From Gremmenia infestans (lineage: Eukaryota > Ascomycota > Leotiomycetes > Helotiales > Hamatocanthoscyphaceae): a DNA stretch of 64,000 bases. Within the stretch, counting starts at the first letter, position 1. The number at the start of each line of letters is the position of its first letter. The DNA lies in the NCBI GenBank assembly GCA_032629725.1, contig JAFEVB010000002.1, positions 992,001-1,056,000 of the forward strand, read 5' to 3'. Below are positions 10,741 to 22,641 of the stretch, piece after piece. The notes under the pieces are model-generated. The model was not told where the DNA came from. It saw only the letters and a list, made by a program, of their open reading frames with translations, and ran no database searches. The position numbers and the translations under genes were made by a program.

Positions 10741-12165
10741 GACGGGTGGTGGTGCAGTGGAAATACCGTGTTCTCGTTATGCTTTCTTGAGGCTTACGGT
10801 CAGGCGTGCCCTTCAAAAGTCAATATGAAGGCAAGTTAAATAGAGAAGAGAAGGGGAGTCTAACCTTGGATAAATAGCTTATGAACTTTTGTTTTGATTT
10901 GTTCTCGGGTTGTTCTTAACACTGCCTAGTTGTTCCTAACTCTGGATTGCGGAGAGGTGATGGTGTGTAAGAAAGGTGAAAGTTTCAAAAGGTCCTAGTG
11001 CTATTATTCATCCAAGAGAAATCTTTTAAGCATATTGTCAAAAATATGTAATCAATGATGGTCGATGGCAAGAAGGACAGTATATGCTATATATGGGAGT
11101 CACAGCCCGCATCGCGCGTATATAGATTGTGATTAAAAGTAACAGTCCTCTTGACATTGCACCCGACTTGATTTTGGAGCATCTTTCCTCCATTGTTCAT
11201 TATCGAAGTTGTTTCCTTGTTCTTAGGCTTACTAGCCACAATGACTTTGTTCGCGTGTGAAATAAAGAAACTCGTGTAATAAACAAGACCCAATTTTCAC
11301 AAATAAACGTAGGAAATAAACAAGGCGGATTTATATCGTGTAAGTAGGTAAAGGAAGGTAGCCCGAGGTAGGAAGCGTGTTATTATTAAAAGATAAGGAA
11401 CATGGGGAAATAACAGGAAACAACAATAAATAGCGAATCAGAGCCTCCCAGCTTACCCCAACACAATCCTACATAGAAACAGCAAGAAATTCAAGGAGAG
11501 CAGGTCTAAAACCCAACGACAGCACTTCTTATTTCATCAACCGCCAACCCCCCCACCACCTCGGTGCTTCGCAGCAGCATCATATCCAACGCCCAGGGCC
11601 AAAACCAACTCTTTGCAAACACGAACATAGTAAGCTGTACCTTGACAGCAAAAAAACACCACGATGCAAAATTCGACCATATGAAACTTGAGAAAATATA
11701 TTAGTCATAAAGAGTATAATGGTGAGACGGAATAGAAACGGCTTGTGGGAGGGGTTTTGAAACGTCAACTGAAATCAGGAATATCCTGGAAAGGGGTTTT
11801 CCCGATGAGTGGATTTGATAGGCTGCTGCTATATACACTGCAGCGAGAACTGAAATGTGGAACAAAGAACTAGTTCGTCGTATATAGTAGATAATACAGT
11901 AAGCGAAGAAGGAAGGACCGACCTTTCATGGGGGGGGAAGGTGGCGGGATGGTTATCGCGCGTACTTCAAAATACCACAAACTCATTCCGCGCCGTTTTA
12001 CTCACCCCGAGAGCCCGACTATTATGCGCAATAAATCAATTATACATTTATTTTTCGCCCATGTTTATTCGCCAGAAGGAGGTACTAAAACCGTTGACCT
12101 AGAACGCACACAGCTCAGCATTAGAACGGAATCTTCACACCGAACTATTTATTTCAAAGGAGCAC
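10741..12165. other. Intergenic, no gene supported
   Basis: This holds the upstream region of the RING gene and the downstream region of the dehydrogenase. Only short frames without recognisable content or start context occur (for example 11087-11293 and 11857-12302). I see no tRNA or repeat. Confidence 0.5.
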
Positions 12166-13377
12166 TTACGCGCTCTCGCCACCACTACCCTCGTCCCTCT
12201 TCCACTTCTCTAAATCAAGAACCTGTCTTCCGTTCCACTTCATCATATGACTTCCCCCCTGGCTCCTTGCCCGCTTTTGATACCAATGCGGCAAGCCCTT
12301 GAAGAAGGTCAAGAAATTCGCGAATCCAGGCAGAATGAGTTGGCCGCTATGTCCAGACAGCACTTGCTTTACAATACCCTCCGCAACAGTATCTACTTCT
12401 AGGGCCGGTACTAGGAATTTAGAATCACTGTTATAACCCTCAAATAACGGGGTCTTGGTATATCCCTGATTGACAACCACGGTGCGAACTTTCGGGGCAT
12501 CATACCTCGTCGTCAGCTCTGCAGTGAGCCCTTCGTGGAACGCCAAAGCTGCTGCTTTTGTTGCGGCATAATCGACCATATTGGGCACCGTGACATAGGC
12601 GGCAATAGAAGCGACTGTGACAACCATACCATGGTTGTGCTTTACGATGGAGGGGAGGAATTCTTTAACAATCCAATAGTGTGCAAGGCTATTAACCTCG
12701 AATGTGAAGCGCACATCTTTCTCGCTGGCGTCGAGGATGCTCTTGCCGCGGGCGACGCCAGCATTGTTCATGATGATTGTAGGGTCGCCGACGTCTTTGC
12801 GAATTTGGGAGGCGATGGAAGATATTATGCCAGGCGAGGTGATGTCGCATCTGTAGTAGTAGACGTTGGATCCTGTGGGTGGGGTATTAGTCTGGTATTC
12901 TGGAAAAATGTTCCAAGTTAGGGGCGAAGAACTCACGTGTCTCAAATGACATAGGAATAACATCCAGCACAACGACCTTGATGCCCTTCTCTGCCAATAA
13001 CTGTACAACCTTCCCACCAATGCCCCCGGCCCCACCGGTAATCAAAACAATCTCCTTATCCCACTCATACGTGTCGGCTGTCCAATTGTCTAGCACACCG
13101 TTATCAAGGTAACCCGAGGCCCAGCGGACGAGTCCGAGATAGAAGAGCTTCCGGATTCGCGAGTAGGAAGTCTCGTGAAGGATGGACAGGTCGTTCCCTT
13201 TCTTTGTGTAGCGGGCCAGAAGTAGGAAGAGTATAGTGAACGCCGGGTTGAAAGCAGTCTTCTTAAGGAATCGTCCAACGGGGTCACTAGTAAGCCCTGC
13301 GGCTTGTAAATAAGCGTCAATTGGTGAGGAAGAGCAATTGTACCTTCACGGGGAAGCCAGCCATTGCGTATAGGCAT
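12166..13377 (-). CDS. Short-chain dehydrogenase/reductase (retinol dehydrogenase-like)
   Basis: Three exons fit: 13377-13344, 13296-12937 and 12872-12166 (366 residues). Motifs: nucleotide-binding TGGAGGIGG, Asp at the end of strand 2 (VVVLD), NNAG, the catalytic Ser in VASIAAY, and YAATK (Tyr-x3-Lys). The N-terminus has a hydrophobic stretch (AFTILFLLLARY), so membrane attachment is likely. It should oxidise or reduce an alcohol/ketone with NAD(P)(H), substrate unknown. Introns: GTACAA...GCAG (47 bp) and GTGAGT...CACAG (64 bp). An alternative second acceptor at 12900, giving a 37 bp intron, would add nine in-frame residues. The longer intron is more usual in size. The divergent neighbour is the broken FAD oxidoreductase. 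Confidence 0.88.
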
Positions 13378-13689
13378 GTCGAATGTCGTAGTGTGACGTT
13401 GAACAGGGCTATCTTAGCTTTAGGTCCTAGTGAGTGAGTGAGTGAGTTGGTACGTAGTAGCTGAACTGAACGGTGGTAGGACGAGGCGATTGAAGTTGAT
13501 TGAAGTTGTAAATACGATAGAAAAGAAGTTGCTCTGCTTCCCCGCATTAACTAGCTAATGTAACTCGACCCTATGTTTCGATATCCCGCATCCGTAGTCT
13601 AGTTCCTACCTACGACTAGTCCAGTTCTAGTTCAGCGAGGCACGAACAAAGGATTTGAAACGCGGGGATTATCCATGACCCCGCACGAT

Positions 13690-13695
13690 CACGTG
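13690..13695. promoter_or_regulatory. CACGTG E-box upstream of the dehydrogenase
   Basis: A perfect CACGTG sits 313 bp upstream of the dehydrogenase start, in the divergent interval before the FAD oxidoreductase. bHLH regulators bind such sites. A role here is inference. Confidence 0.3.
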
Positions 13696-14080
13696 AAATC
13701 TGATATTGATCAGAGGGGTAATCGTGTCCCTCTACTTTATAAGCTAATGGCGTAGTGCCAGACTAATAGAAGCTAGAGTGCTGTTTATTAAAAAGGAGTG
13801 AGGGTTCAAAATCTAACGCGACTTCACGTTCGACCGGGGTAAAAAGGACGCTAGAACTTCTCCTCGCCCCCACTCCCCATTGCATACCGCCCACATTTTT
13901 TGCGCGCCTTTTGGCTGACACAACCTTCCTTGTTCATCTTAGTGGTTTTAACATGTCGTCCTCATGGCCCTCGAAGGGTTTACGAAGTAGAATGGGGGCA
14001 GCTGATATGGAAATATCTTATTGCGTCTTCCCTCTTTCTTGATCAGAACAACACACCAATTAAGCAAGCTTGCAATCAAG

Positions 14081-15341
14081 ATGTCCTCACACTCAAAGAT
14101 TGACGGTACTAATATCTTTCCCGTCCCGAATCATACCCTTCCGTATTGGAGATCTGATCTACATGAGATCGATAACTACCGATCTACTGAGCAATTGCCC
14201 CAGGAATGCGATATCCTAATCATCGGGGCGGGTTTGTCTGGTGTCTCTACAGCATACCACCTTCTTGACGACAACCCATCCCCTCCATCAATTGTATTTC
14301 TAGAAGCTAGAGAGATATGTTCAGGCGCCACAGGCCGCAATGGAGGGCATCTGTTTGCCCCTCACCTTTATGTTGACAAGGGCAAAGGGCGGAACGACAA
14401 CGACTGCTTTGCAGCTTTGGCCGTATAAATTTGTCACTCAACTACTGGCTTGCTTGGTAAAGCGGACTTCCATCAATGTCCAGACGCATACACGCGTTAT
14501 ATCTGTCTCAAACTCTGAAGATGGGTGGAACATTATTACAACTCCCCGTGGATCGGTTCGAACACGCAAGGTTATCTTTGCGAGCAACGGCTACACCGCC
14601 GGAATATCGCCCATCTTCGAGAACAAGATCGTTCCAATCAAACTTACATGCTCTCACATTAGTGTTCCTAAAGATACACTGAGCCCACCTCATTTGAGTC
14701 ATACTTACGGACTCAATTTCGATGGTCCCGCGTTCAGGGATTATCTTATCCCAAGACCTGATGGCGGTGTTATTTGCGGAGGTGCTAAAAGCACTTACAT
14801 CAAGGTAGACAAGAATCTGTGGTACAATAACTTCGATGACAGTACCCTGATTGAGCAGGCTCGGTCTCATTTCGATACTATTATGCAAAATAATTTTCTT
14901 GGCTGGGAGAATAGCGGCTCCGCGGTGGACTATTTATGGACGGGTAGTAAGTGATTCCCATTAACACAAATTATATGCCCTAGCTCGAAGGCACTGACAT
15001 CTGCATAGTCGTCGGATATACCAGTGATGGTTGGCCGCATTGTGGGAAGATTCCTAGGCAAGAAAATCACTTTATTCTAGCCGGCTATAATGGAGGTGGG
15101 ATGCCAGTAAGCAACCCTGTTCTTTGTTCCCAACTATTGCTATATTGGGATTTCCGAGCAGTCTGTAATACTCTTGGCTTCTGCTTTTAATAAAAAACAT
15201 ATTACTAATCTGTTATAGTTAATCTTTCTAGCAGCCAAGGGAATCGCCAGAATGATAAAAGAGGACTTGCCATTTGAGGAAAGTGGTATTCCTCGCATCT
15301 TTAAAACCACCGAGGAACGATTAAAGCTGAATGTTAATTGA
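14081..15341 (+). pseudogene. FAD-dependent oxidoreductase (DAO family), internally deleted
   Basis: The N-terminus has the FAD dinucleotide motif (CDILIIGAGLSGVSTAYHL) and SGATGRNGGH. The C-terminal half resumes in another frame at LQLWPYKFV (from about 14421) and continues to WTG. It is then spliced through introns 14947-15008 (GTAAGT...ATAG) and 15107-15218 to TSDGWPHCGK, GYNGGGMP and a final exon ending at 15341. Between GGHLFAPH and LWPYKFV roughly 100 residues usual in this family are absent, replaced by about 60 bp out of frame. A GT...AG pair at 14372-14414 could hide the shift but not restore the missing segment. The enzyme should oxidise an amine or amino acid in intact relatives. 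This copy is unlikely to work. Confidence 0.7.
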
Positions 15342-16440
15342 TAAAAAACTACGTTTTATAATATAAGTGTACTGCAAACAGCAGTCTAGCATCTAAGTCT
15401 TTAATATTGAAAGTAATATGATCGATATGCGGCTTCCGGAATTTAAGTGGTCGCCTGCATTCCAATCTTGCTACTTCTCGATGATATCTGAACTTTCAAC
15501 GCCTTCGTTAATTAGAAATTGGGGGTCTGGATTTAGAGGGATCTGATCCAGGTCTATGCGATGTCTGATTATTATATCGCAGGTTTTTCTACAATCTTTC
15601 TTCTATGCTAAGGTTCTTACTCTTAATTAGTACCAAGTAGAGTAGTTCTCTATATAATCTAAATAGCTAGGAATATCAAGACGATTAATATAGATACACT
15701 TTAAAGGCACGTCCGCAGCCGGAATCCTAGCTGGTGCAGATAGTATAGTTAATTACTATTTTAAAGCTTTTCGTATATCTTTTATTATAGACTCTTAAGC
15801 GTTCATTCGTTTTTAATATTATAGCTACTATTAAACCCCTTCTATAGACTCTCAGGATTTATTATAATAATCGTAGAGCTATGATTAAAGGTTTATATTA
15901 GCAGCTGCACTTATGCTATTAATATATAATAATAGGCACTTATATTAACTAGCGCCGCTCTAGCTAGCATTCAAATAGCCTATAAAAGACTTAGTACAAG
16001 TTTTAGTGCATCTTTATATATCGATACTAGTATATATACCGAAGCATATTTCTTAATAAGCTTATCTACTTAATTATCTATATCGATGTTCGTATCTAAT
16101 TTTAATAATCATATATAAGAAACCAAATTATAAAGTTATATTATTTCTAGAACTTATAAAAGATATAATAGATAATTTATTTAAGGTCCGTATCTTACTT
16201 TATTAATTAAACTTTAGCAGACCTATTATTATCTATCTAAGAGATTTAAAAAAGAACACTTAGCAATTATTTAGTAGCTTAGCAGATTAAAATATTAGAG
16301 AAGATTATATATTTGTTTCCTAGTATAAAGTGTTCTTTAAAGTTTTTTTTGCAATTTTGCATTTTAATCTTTAACGAATTAGAGTAGTTGTTTTATTATA
16401 TACGATAGAGCTTCCAGGGCTCCAGGCATACTTGATAGCA
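15342..16440. other. AT-rich, RIP-like patch without identifiable element
   Basis: A second stretch with the composition of the block at 1-8870: TATA and TAG rich, no frame over 60 codons. It begins just after the decayed oxidoreductase. I could not assign it to a transposon family by conceptual translation. Confidence 0.5.
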
Positions 16441-17864
16441 GTCTGAGCTATGCTATCGCTAATAATGACTGCTAAACATATTGACTATTATTTGGTGATC
16501 ATTTATTTGCCTACATTGGCAAAAAGGGGAAGGGGTGTGATTTACAAGTGGGTGGAGTGAAGATGGGAAGCTAAGCGAGATGCCTGTCTGAGTATACAGG
16601 TGCGGCTGAAATGATAACTTATAGCTTGCTGCAGGAATCTCTGGTGGAAAATGAACCGATATTAATAGAAATGTATGCAACAGAGAGGTCAACACGTGAT
16701 ACTATGTACTTTACCTGAGGGAAGGGTTGCGATGGATTGCAACCCAGCATAGAAATACAATTGTGCCTCGACTGGAATCATTCCAGGCTACTGAAGCAAT
16801 TATTTTCCCACAGCACGCGCACATCATTGATATACCATTAGCAACGCCTTACTCCACGGCATAGAGAGTACTTCCCCATAGCTTAGGCTCAACTCCGTAC
16901 CTCTTCGAGCTCCAACCTTCTCATTGCGTAGTTCGAAAACTCTCCCGAATGCACCACCTTACTTCGATTGGGATAAGCTACCCAGATACGAGAACTTTGG
17001 ATCGCTAGGAATATTTTTAGCGATGCTTAAGGATGTAGAACTACATCTGTTAGATAACAAGTGCGAGGAAAGAAATCCATACTCACAAGCACTGTAGTGT
17101 CGGTTAGAGAATACGATTGCTTTAGAGGTCATGCGAGGTCGTCAGGTTGGGCATGCGATACTCGAGTATCCCGCTCAACAGAATCCCCGTCTAATGCTGT
17201 CAGACCTGAGTAGGTGGCCAGCTTTCAAGTCATGGTATGAAAAGAGTTACATTGTAATGTATAGTGTAGAAATAGCAATGGACATAAGGTTGAAAGTAAT
17301 GCTGCCGTAAGCTACCTTACACTTAGCATCCACGATCATTCTTTAGCTATATGCAGTGCGTACCAAGAATAGGTAATCAGACACACTAGCCAACGAGATG
17401 GCAAGGTCGCGCCTTTTCACCTTATAGATTACACTTGCCTACTCTCTCATTCTTAAGCCTAAACCCTTCGACCCCAAGGTTATAGGGGCAAGATTTAGGC
17501 ATGTTTGAGTCTATATAAAGCCAAAGGTGCCATAGTTTCCAACTGTACATGCATTTAAATTGGGACGAGTATTCTTAAAAGTACTCTTGTTTTTTTTGTG
17601 TTTCTGCTGGTGACTATCTTACATGATTTTCTTTGTTTCTGTCAGTGCTGCCACTGTTTTCAATAACCCCATTTCTTCTGTAGACGCAACGCCGAATCCT
17701 TCCCTAAAGTACGTTTTCAAAGTCAAGCAATCGCAAAAGAAATGTCTCATCGAGACGCTCTCGCCCGAGTCTAGCAATGCACTCTGCCATCTAATATCAT
17801 TCTGTAACAACTATCGACCTTAGTTGCACTGGCAGTTGCGTTTTGCTTTCTTTTCGAACCCATA
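16441..17864. other. Intergenic, nothing recognised
   Basis: Base composition is near normal. Only short frames (16459-16695, 17619-17823) with no recognisable content are present. Confidence 0.45.
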
Positions 17865-18689
17865 TCATGCCTTCTCCGTCGGAGCTAGCATATACATGAT
17901 GCTAACGGTAGGAACAGATACTGGTACGGGGGAGAATTTTGAGTACAACTCAAACTTGGACTGTAGCTCTTTCTGGTCTAATATTAACTCCCTAGGCACC
18001 AGATCATGCACGGCACTCCTAATATGGCCTCGCTCCTTCGCTTCGTCTAGGGTGATGAAGTCGAAAAAAAATCGAGGTGAAGTCTGTTGAAATATTTTCT
18101 CGAGGCTGTGGAATGTATCGAGCTTTCCGCCAAAAATAACAAGCTCCTCGATGTGGTGATCGTCCATCAGATTAAGACACATCCAGTCGTTATTATAGAA
18201 AGTCAAATTGCACAACACCGCTAATCGACGGAGTGGTACACCGCTCCGCATTAGTGACATCAAAGAATTCTCGAATCTGACTCTTTCTGGAGATGTGGCC
18301 ATGGGGCAGATGAAGTCAACTTCAAAGTTCGCATATATCTTCCGTCCGAAAGACGGATCCAGAGGAGGTTTTCCTTCCCTGTGGTCTTCTGTTCCAAAGG
18401 ACAGAGTGTAGTGTTCAAGACCGACTGTTCTCGCCTCGTGCGATACGTGAAGTACTGGAGGAATTGCGTTGTAGCTCCTGAATTTCGGGAACATCATGCG
18501 CGGGGGCTCATCATCTGCAGCCTCCGAAAAGTCCCAAACATCGATGTTGCGAGGAATGTAGCAAACCTCCTTCCAAACCTTGAGGCGAAGTTCTACAGGG
18601 AGCACGTCGAAGGTAGTCGGAACTTTCTTGGTGTTCTTCTCTTCTAGCTCCATGGAGCCTAGAAGGCTGGATTGGTGATTGTCCTCCAT
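17865..18689 (-). CDS. 2EXR domain protein
   Basis: I start at the Met at 18689, giving 274 residues. The frame stays open 100 codons upstream, but that part is low-complexity and unlike the family. The 2EXR signature is clear: FDVLPVELRLKVWKEVC near residue 30, then IPPVLHVSHEARTVGLEHY near 80-100. The family is a widespread fungal one without a proven biochemical role, often in large paralogous sets. The sequence after the domain (FFDFITLDEAKERG and on) is unique. It is the only intact member of a same-strand group of three (17865-21988). Confidence 0.75.
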   Translation of the reverse strand: MEDNHQSSLLGSMELEEKNTKKVPTTFDVLPVELRLKVWKEVCYIPRNIDVWDFSEAADDEPPRMMFPKFRSYNAIPPVLHVSHEARTVGLEHYTLSFGTEDHREGKPPLDPSFGRKIYANFEVDFICPMATSPERVRFENSLMSLMRSGVPLRRLAVLCNLTFYNNDWMCLNLMDDHHIEELVIFGGKLDTFHSLEKIFQQTSPRFFFDFITLDEAKERGHIRSAVHDLVPRELILDQKELQSKFELYSKFSPVPVSVPTVSIMYMLAPTEKA

Positions 18690-19282
18690 TGTCGTGCTTC
18701 TGGTGCGCTTGGATTGAAAAGTTGACGTTTCAAGGTTGAGTTTTGTGTGTCTGGGTACAAGTTTGGTGATGTCGAAAGTTGATTTTAGTTTCCAGGAACT
18801 CGTTGTGGATTGGTATTTTATAGAAGTTGCGAGAAGGTTGTGAGGAAGTTGTGGGGAAGTTGTTTGGTGGTTGTTTCGCGAGATTTCGTTGTTTCTGAAA
18901 GCGGAATGAAATACTTCTAATGGATGAATTGGCCCGTATTCAAAGACTACATGCTGCTTATATTCCAACAGACCATCCTTTTGTTTCATTACAGTCTTCT
19001 CTGTGTGTCAGAGCGCTTAATTATTCCCTTAGGCTGACTTAAAATCAATATTGACATTGTCCACAGGTAATTGCAACATATCCTAGGACTGGTGAGGAGT
19101 AATTCCAAAAGTCACTAAGTCTCGTAGACAGAAAATAATATGTCTCACATGATAGCACTTGATGGAATGTGAGATTTCGTCTCTTGACTTTGATTTCTTG
19201 CGTACTAAAGTATTAGATCCAGCTGGTGCAGCATTCATTGACACGAACAAGGTTTACCTTGCCCTATCCTTGGGCTCGAGGA
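18690..19282. other. Intergenic between 2EXR loci
   Basis: The first 300 bases are an in-frame extension of the 2EXR gene with poor coding character, more likely promoter and 5' leader. The remainder to 19282 shows no gene. The 3' end of the next locus may run a little below 19283 in an alternative frame. Confidence 0.4.
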
Positions 19283-20475
19283 CTACTGCTGCCAACTGTA
19301 GCGCTTGAAAACAAGCGTCGATGTGCTTCTTAGCCCGCTTTTCCTGCACCATCCTCTCCTAATATTGCTTCTCCTGAATATCCACTCAACCTGCTGCGCA
19401 AAATTCAACCCTCCATGCTCGACCTCGGGTGTACCAATGTCCCTCCGCAAATTTCTGTAAAAGTATTGGGGGCGACCAGTCTTTCTTATACATTTCATGC
19501 TCAGGGTCAAATAGATCTTCCGAGTCGGCCGCACAAATCCTCGGAGCACGCATCCATATCGTCCAAACGCGCCTCCACTTTCTCTTGATCGTCCTCTGTC
19601 CAGTCCAACATCTGATTCTGCGTACGATGATTGTAACGAAATATACGAAGATCCATATATAATTGAGATCTAGCCTTTAACAATTCGGTAGGAGAAGGAT
19701 TATTTACGAGAAAGTCCCAAATGATGACCTCCTCAAAATCCGATAACTGAAAGAATTCAAACAACAGATACATTTCGTGCAATTCAACACAAACATAATT
19801 TTGGGAGAAATCGAAAACTTTGGTGAGGCGCCGAGTTCCCAGATCTCGTATCACACATGCAAGAGTGCTAATGAAATAGTATCATTGATAGTTGTTGGCC
19901 ATTTCGGGAAGTTCAAAAAGGAATAATTTATCACAGTCTAGATTGACGTAGATTTGAGGTGGGAATGAGAATGTGACTTCAACGCCGCCGATGTGTGGTT
20001 TCTTGACATTCTCGAATTCTTCGAATTCCAGTGAGTAGTGCTCAAGCGCGGTAGAACGACTCTCCTTAGACGTGTGAAGTACAGAGGGAACAGGCGTATA
20101 ACTGACATATCTAAAGATGACATTCTCCTCGCATTCAGAGACATCTTGGTCGAGGAGTAACTTCGATCTACCATCTTTTGTTGCCAGTGTGTTCAGAAGA
20201 ACGGGCCATATGTCCATCACTCGGGTTTGGAAGCATGCATCCTTCCAGATCTTGCGGCGAAGCTCGAGGGGAAGCTTTGAGAAGGGAGCGAATGTTGATG
20301 GAGAGGTTTGGTCGACAGGGGTTTGGCCAACAATGGCGTGATGATGGGTTATGTTGTCTGAACCTTCGGTATTCTCCTCCGCCACCTTCTCGCAATTGTT
20401 GTGACTAGAGTCCTCAACCCCAAGCTCCTCTTGAGTAGATATGTCTGCTAAAGGCGATCCTGTAGTAGCCGTCAT
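19283..20475 (-). pseudogene. 2EXR domain protein, broken by stops and a frameshift
   Basis: The frame from 20475 encodes a 2EXR start region (FSKLPLELRRKIWKDACFQ, then PSVLHTSKESRSTALEHY) and ends at a TGA at 19882-19884 after EMANNYQ. Beyond the TGA the same frame continues with good coding character (from about 19880 to 19507, VIRDLGTRRLTKVFDF and on). Near 19510 sense moves to another frame (EDLFDPEHEMYKKDW), which itself meets TGA and TAG before ending in VQEKRAKKHIDACFQALQ. TGA and TAG in place of CGA and CAG are what C-to-T mutation makes. It is probably a decayed paralogue of the gene at 17865, though a short intron spanning the first stop cannot be fully excluded. Confidence 0.65.
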
Positions 20476-21529
20476 GGTGCTGGTAATTGCGGGGTGTATT
20501 GTTGGGTTTGGATTGGCTTTATGGGAGAGTTTGAGGCAGTTGATTGTACAGACGCGTCAGGTGTTGTATTGCAGAGAACTTGAAATTATGACAGACAAGA
20601 TAACGGAGCTTGTAGGAAGGAGGCAGATGCCGACTCAGAGATAAAAAGCCGAAGGAGGAGACTAAGAATTTTGATCTGGCAAATGACCACTTTTATTAAC
20701 TCTGCGCGATTGAATGTTTATATCAGAGTATCAACGTAAAACACGTCGGCATCAAATAGCGGCTAGGAGTGAGTGTGTCGGTGTTAGAGACCTGCCCATC
20801 TTCGACTGTTGAGATGAGTTGTTCGGTTGCGTTGGTAAGAGGTGTGTAGACGACGAGATTTGTGTTGTTGGGAAAGAATGGAAGAGCCGCCTGCGTCCCT
20901 ACATAACCTTTCTACATCATGTGACTAGCCTCCTTTGCAGAACTTATTTAACGAATCTGTAGACACGTATAGCTTGTATAGCTGTATTAACATAGTAGGT
21001 AGCTTCTTTATGTGTTGCAAAGGCTATCCAGAGTAGGCTGGCAATACTGAAGATCCTTCAAGCCAACATCATATTAATTCCTCATGCCTGAATATAACGG
21101 CATCTGTTTCGGTGTTTTAATACAAATAGGAGTTCTATTCCACGGATTCCACTCCGTACAAATTATTCGAAGCTCAGACTGATCACGGTGCCCCCTCTCT
21201 GGCACAGCATCGCCATGACCGCATAAATGCCAGCTATTGAATCCCAAATAGCAGTCTCATGATCCTCGAAACGAGGCGGAATTCCAGACAGACGTGGTAT
21301 AAAACGTTTATCACGGTTAATAAGAAAGGAGGCGGGACATAGCTTAATTAGAATCACTATTAGCAGATTAGAGTAGCGTAGTTAGCATACAACGTTCCGG
21401 GCCTAATCTCTACGTGCCGAGGAAGAAGGCTGGAACGTCTGGAACTTAATCTTGTGTACTTAAGACCCAGACCAAACTTCCTTTCTCGATCAAGAACCAC
21501 AGCATCCATGTATCATAGGACAGATAATG
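20476..21529. other. Intergenic between 2EXR loci, possible relic
   Basis: Mostly featureless. A minus-strand frame at 21163-21357 (motif RFEDHETAIWDSIAGIYAVMA) looks protein-like but has no partner motif. It may be a leftover of the 2EXR copy at 21530. Confidence 0.35.
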
Positions 21530-21988
21530 TCACATTCCCAGTTGACGTAAACCCGAAATAGTATTGATAGTGTTCTGAATAAACCCTATCGGAATAACCT
21601 CTTCAACTCCAAACACAGCAGTGTAGTGTTCAAGGCCAGTTTGGGGTACTTCTTGAGAGGTACAGAGATTAAGAGGCGGTTGCATGTGGCTTCTAAATTC
21701 GACCAAGGAATTGCGCGTAGCAAACCCAGGTTTGACATCCAGCATCATAGCTCGATCCCTGTCCCCCAATTGCTTCGCACAGATGTCAACATTGCGAGCT
21801 TGAAAACACATCTCCTTCCAAATCTTCCGACTCATGTCAAGTGGTAGTTTTGGGAAGAGGGTGAATTCTTGGCCCGGTACTTCTTGTGATGAGGGATTAC
21901 TGGCGTCCGGACCGGGAGCTCTGGTGATAGCTTCTGCGCCCTCTATTGCAGCCAATGCTTCTTGATGACCCTCCATGATTTGTGACAA
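21530..21988 (-). pseudogene. 2EXR domain protein, truncated
   Basis: A 152-residue frame with the 2EXR opening FTLFPKLPLDMSRKIWKEMCFQ near residue 45 and CTSQEVPQTGLEHYTAVFG near 110-125. It lacks about half the length of the intact member at 17865. The Glu-Leu-Arg pair usual in the first motif reads Asp-Met-Ser. Downstream of the stop no clear continuation exists. It is the third and most eroded of the same-strand group. Confidence 0.6.
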
Positions 21989-22641
21989 TGTACAACTCTG
22001 ACCCTTCAGGTGCTAGCAGAATTTCTGACCGAGATCGAGAGGTCGTATGGCAAGTTTCGACGGTGCATTAGAGTGGTGGTGGATCGAAGGTGACTAAACT
22101 TCCTCAGTCCTATGGTTGTTTCCGAGTCCCAAGCTGGTCATATGAAAGGAACATACCATGAACCAAAGTTCTTTGGCTTCCCGAAAAGATATGAAGATAT
22201 ATCTCGCTCGTCAATCTAACGGTCAAGGAGAACAATAAGAACAATAAGAGCGAATGAATGAGTGAGGGATGGGAGGGAGGCGGGCCGGTAACCCGGATTA
22301 GCCCCGCGCTAGTGAAGCGAGACCTACCCCGCTACCCCTTTCCCTTTCCCACAACTTGACCATGCCCTTACCTTATCTGTGAAGTGACGCTCATACAAGG
22401 GAATGCCAGCCGAAGATCAACCGTCGTCATGATTCGCATAGCCAAGCAGACTAAGCAGAATGTTGTTTTCCATTTGGGAGGGAGCCTACCTTACGTACCG
22501 AGTCTGCAAAGATATTGATATATTTAACCCCTCTCCTCTCCGGACCTGCTATGCCCTACGAGTACTCCTACAGCCAAAACTGCATGTCTCTTCCTCATCA
22601 GGGCAATTGGATATAAATAAACACCAGTGATACTTCGAAAC
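21989..22641. other. Divergent promoter interval, 2EXR relic / MFS gene
   Basis: 653 bases with no gene. This should hold the MFS transporter promoter. No specific site is recognised. Confidence 0.45.
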
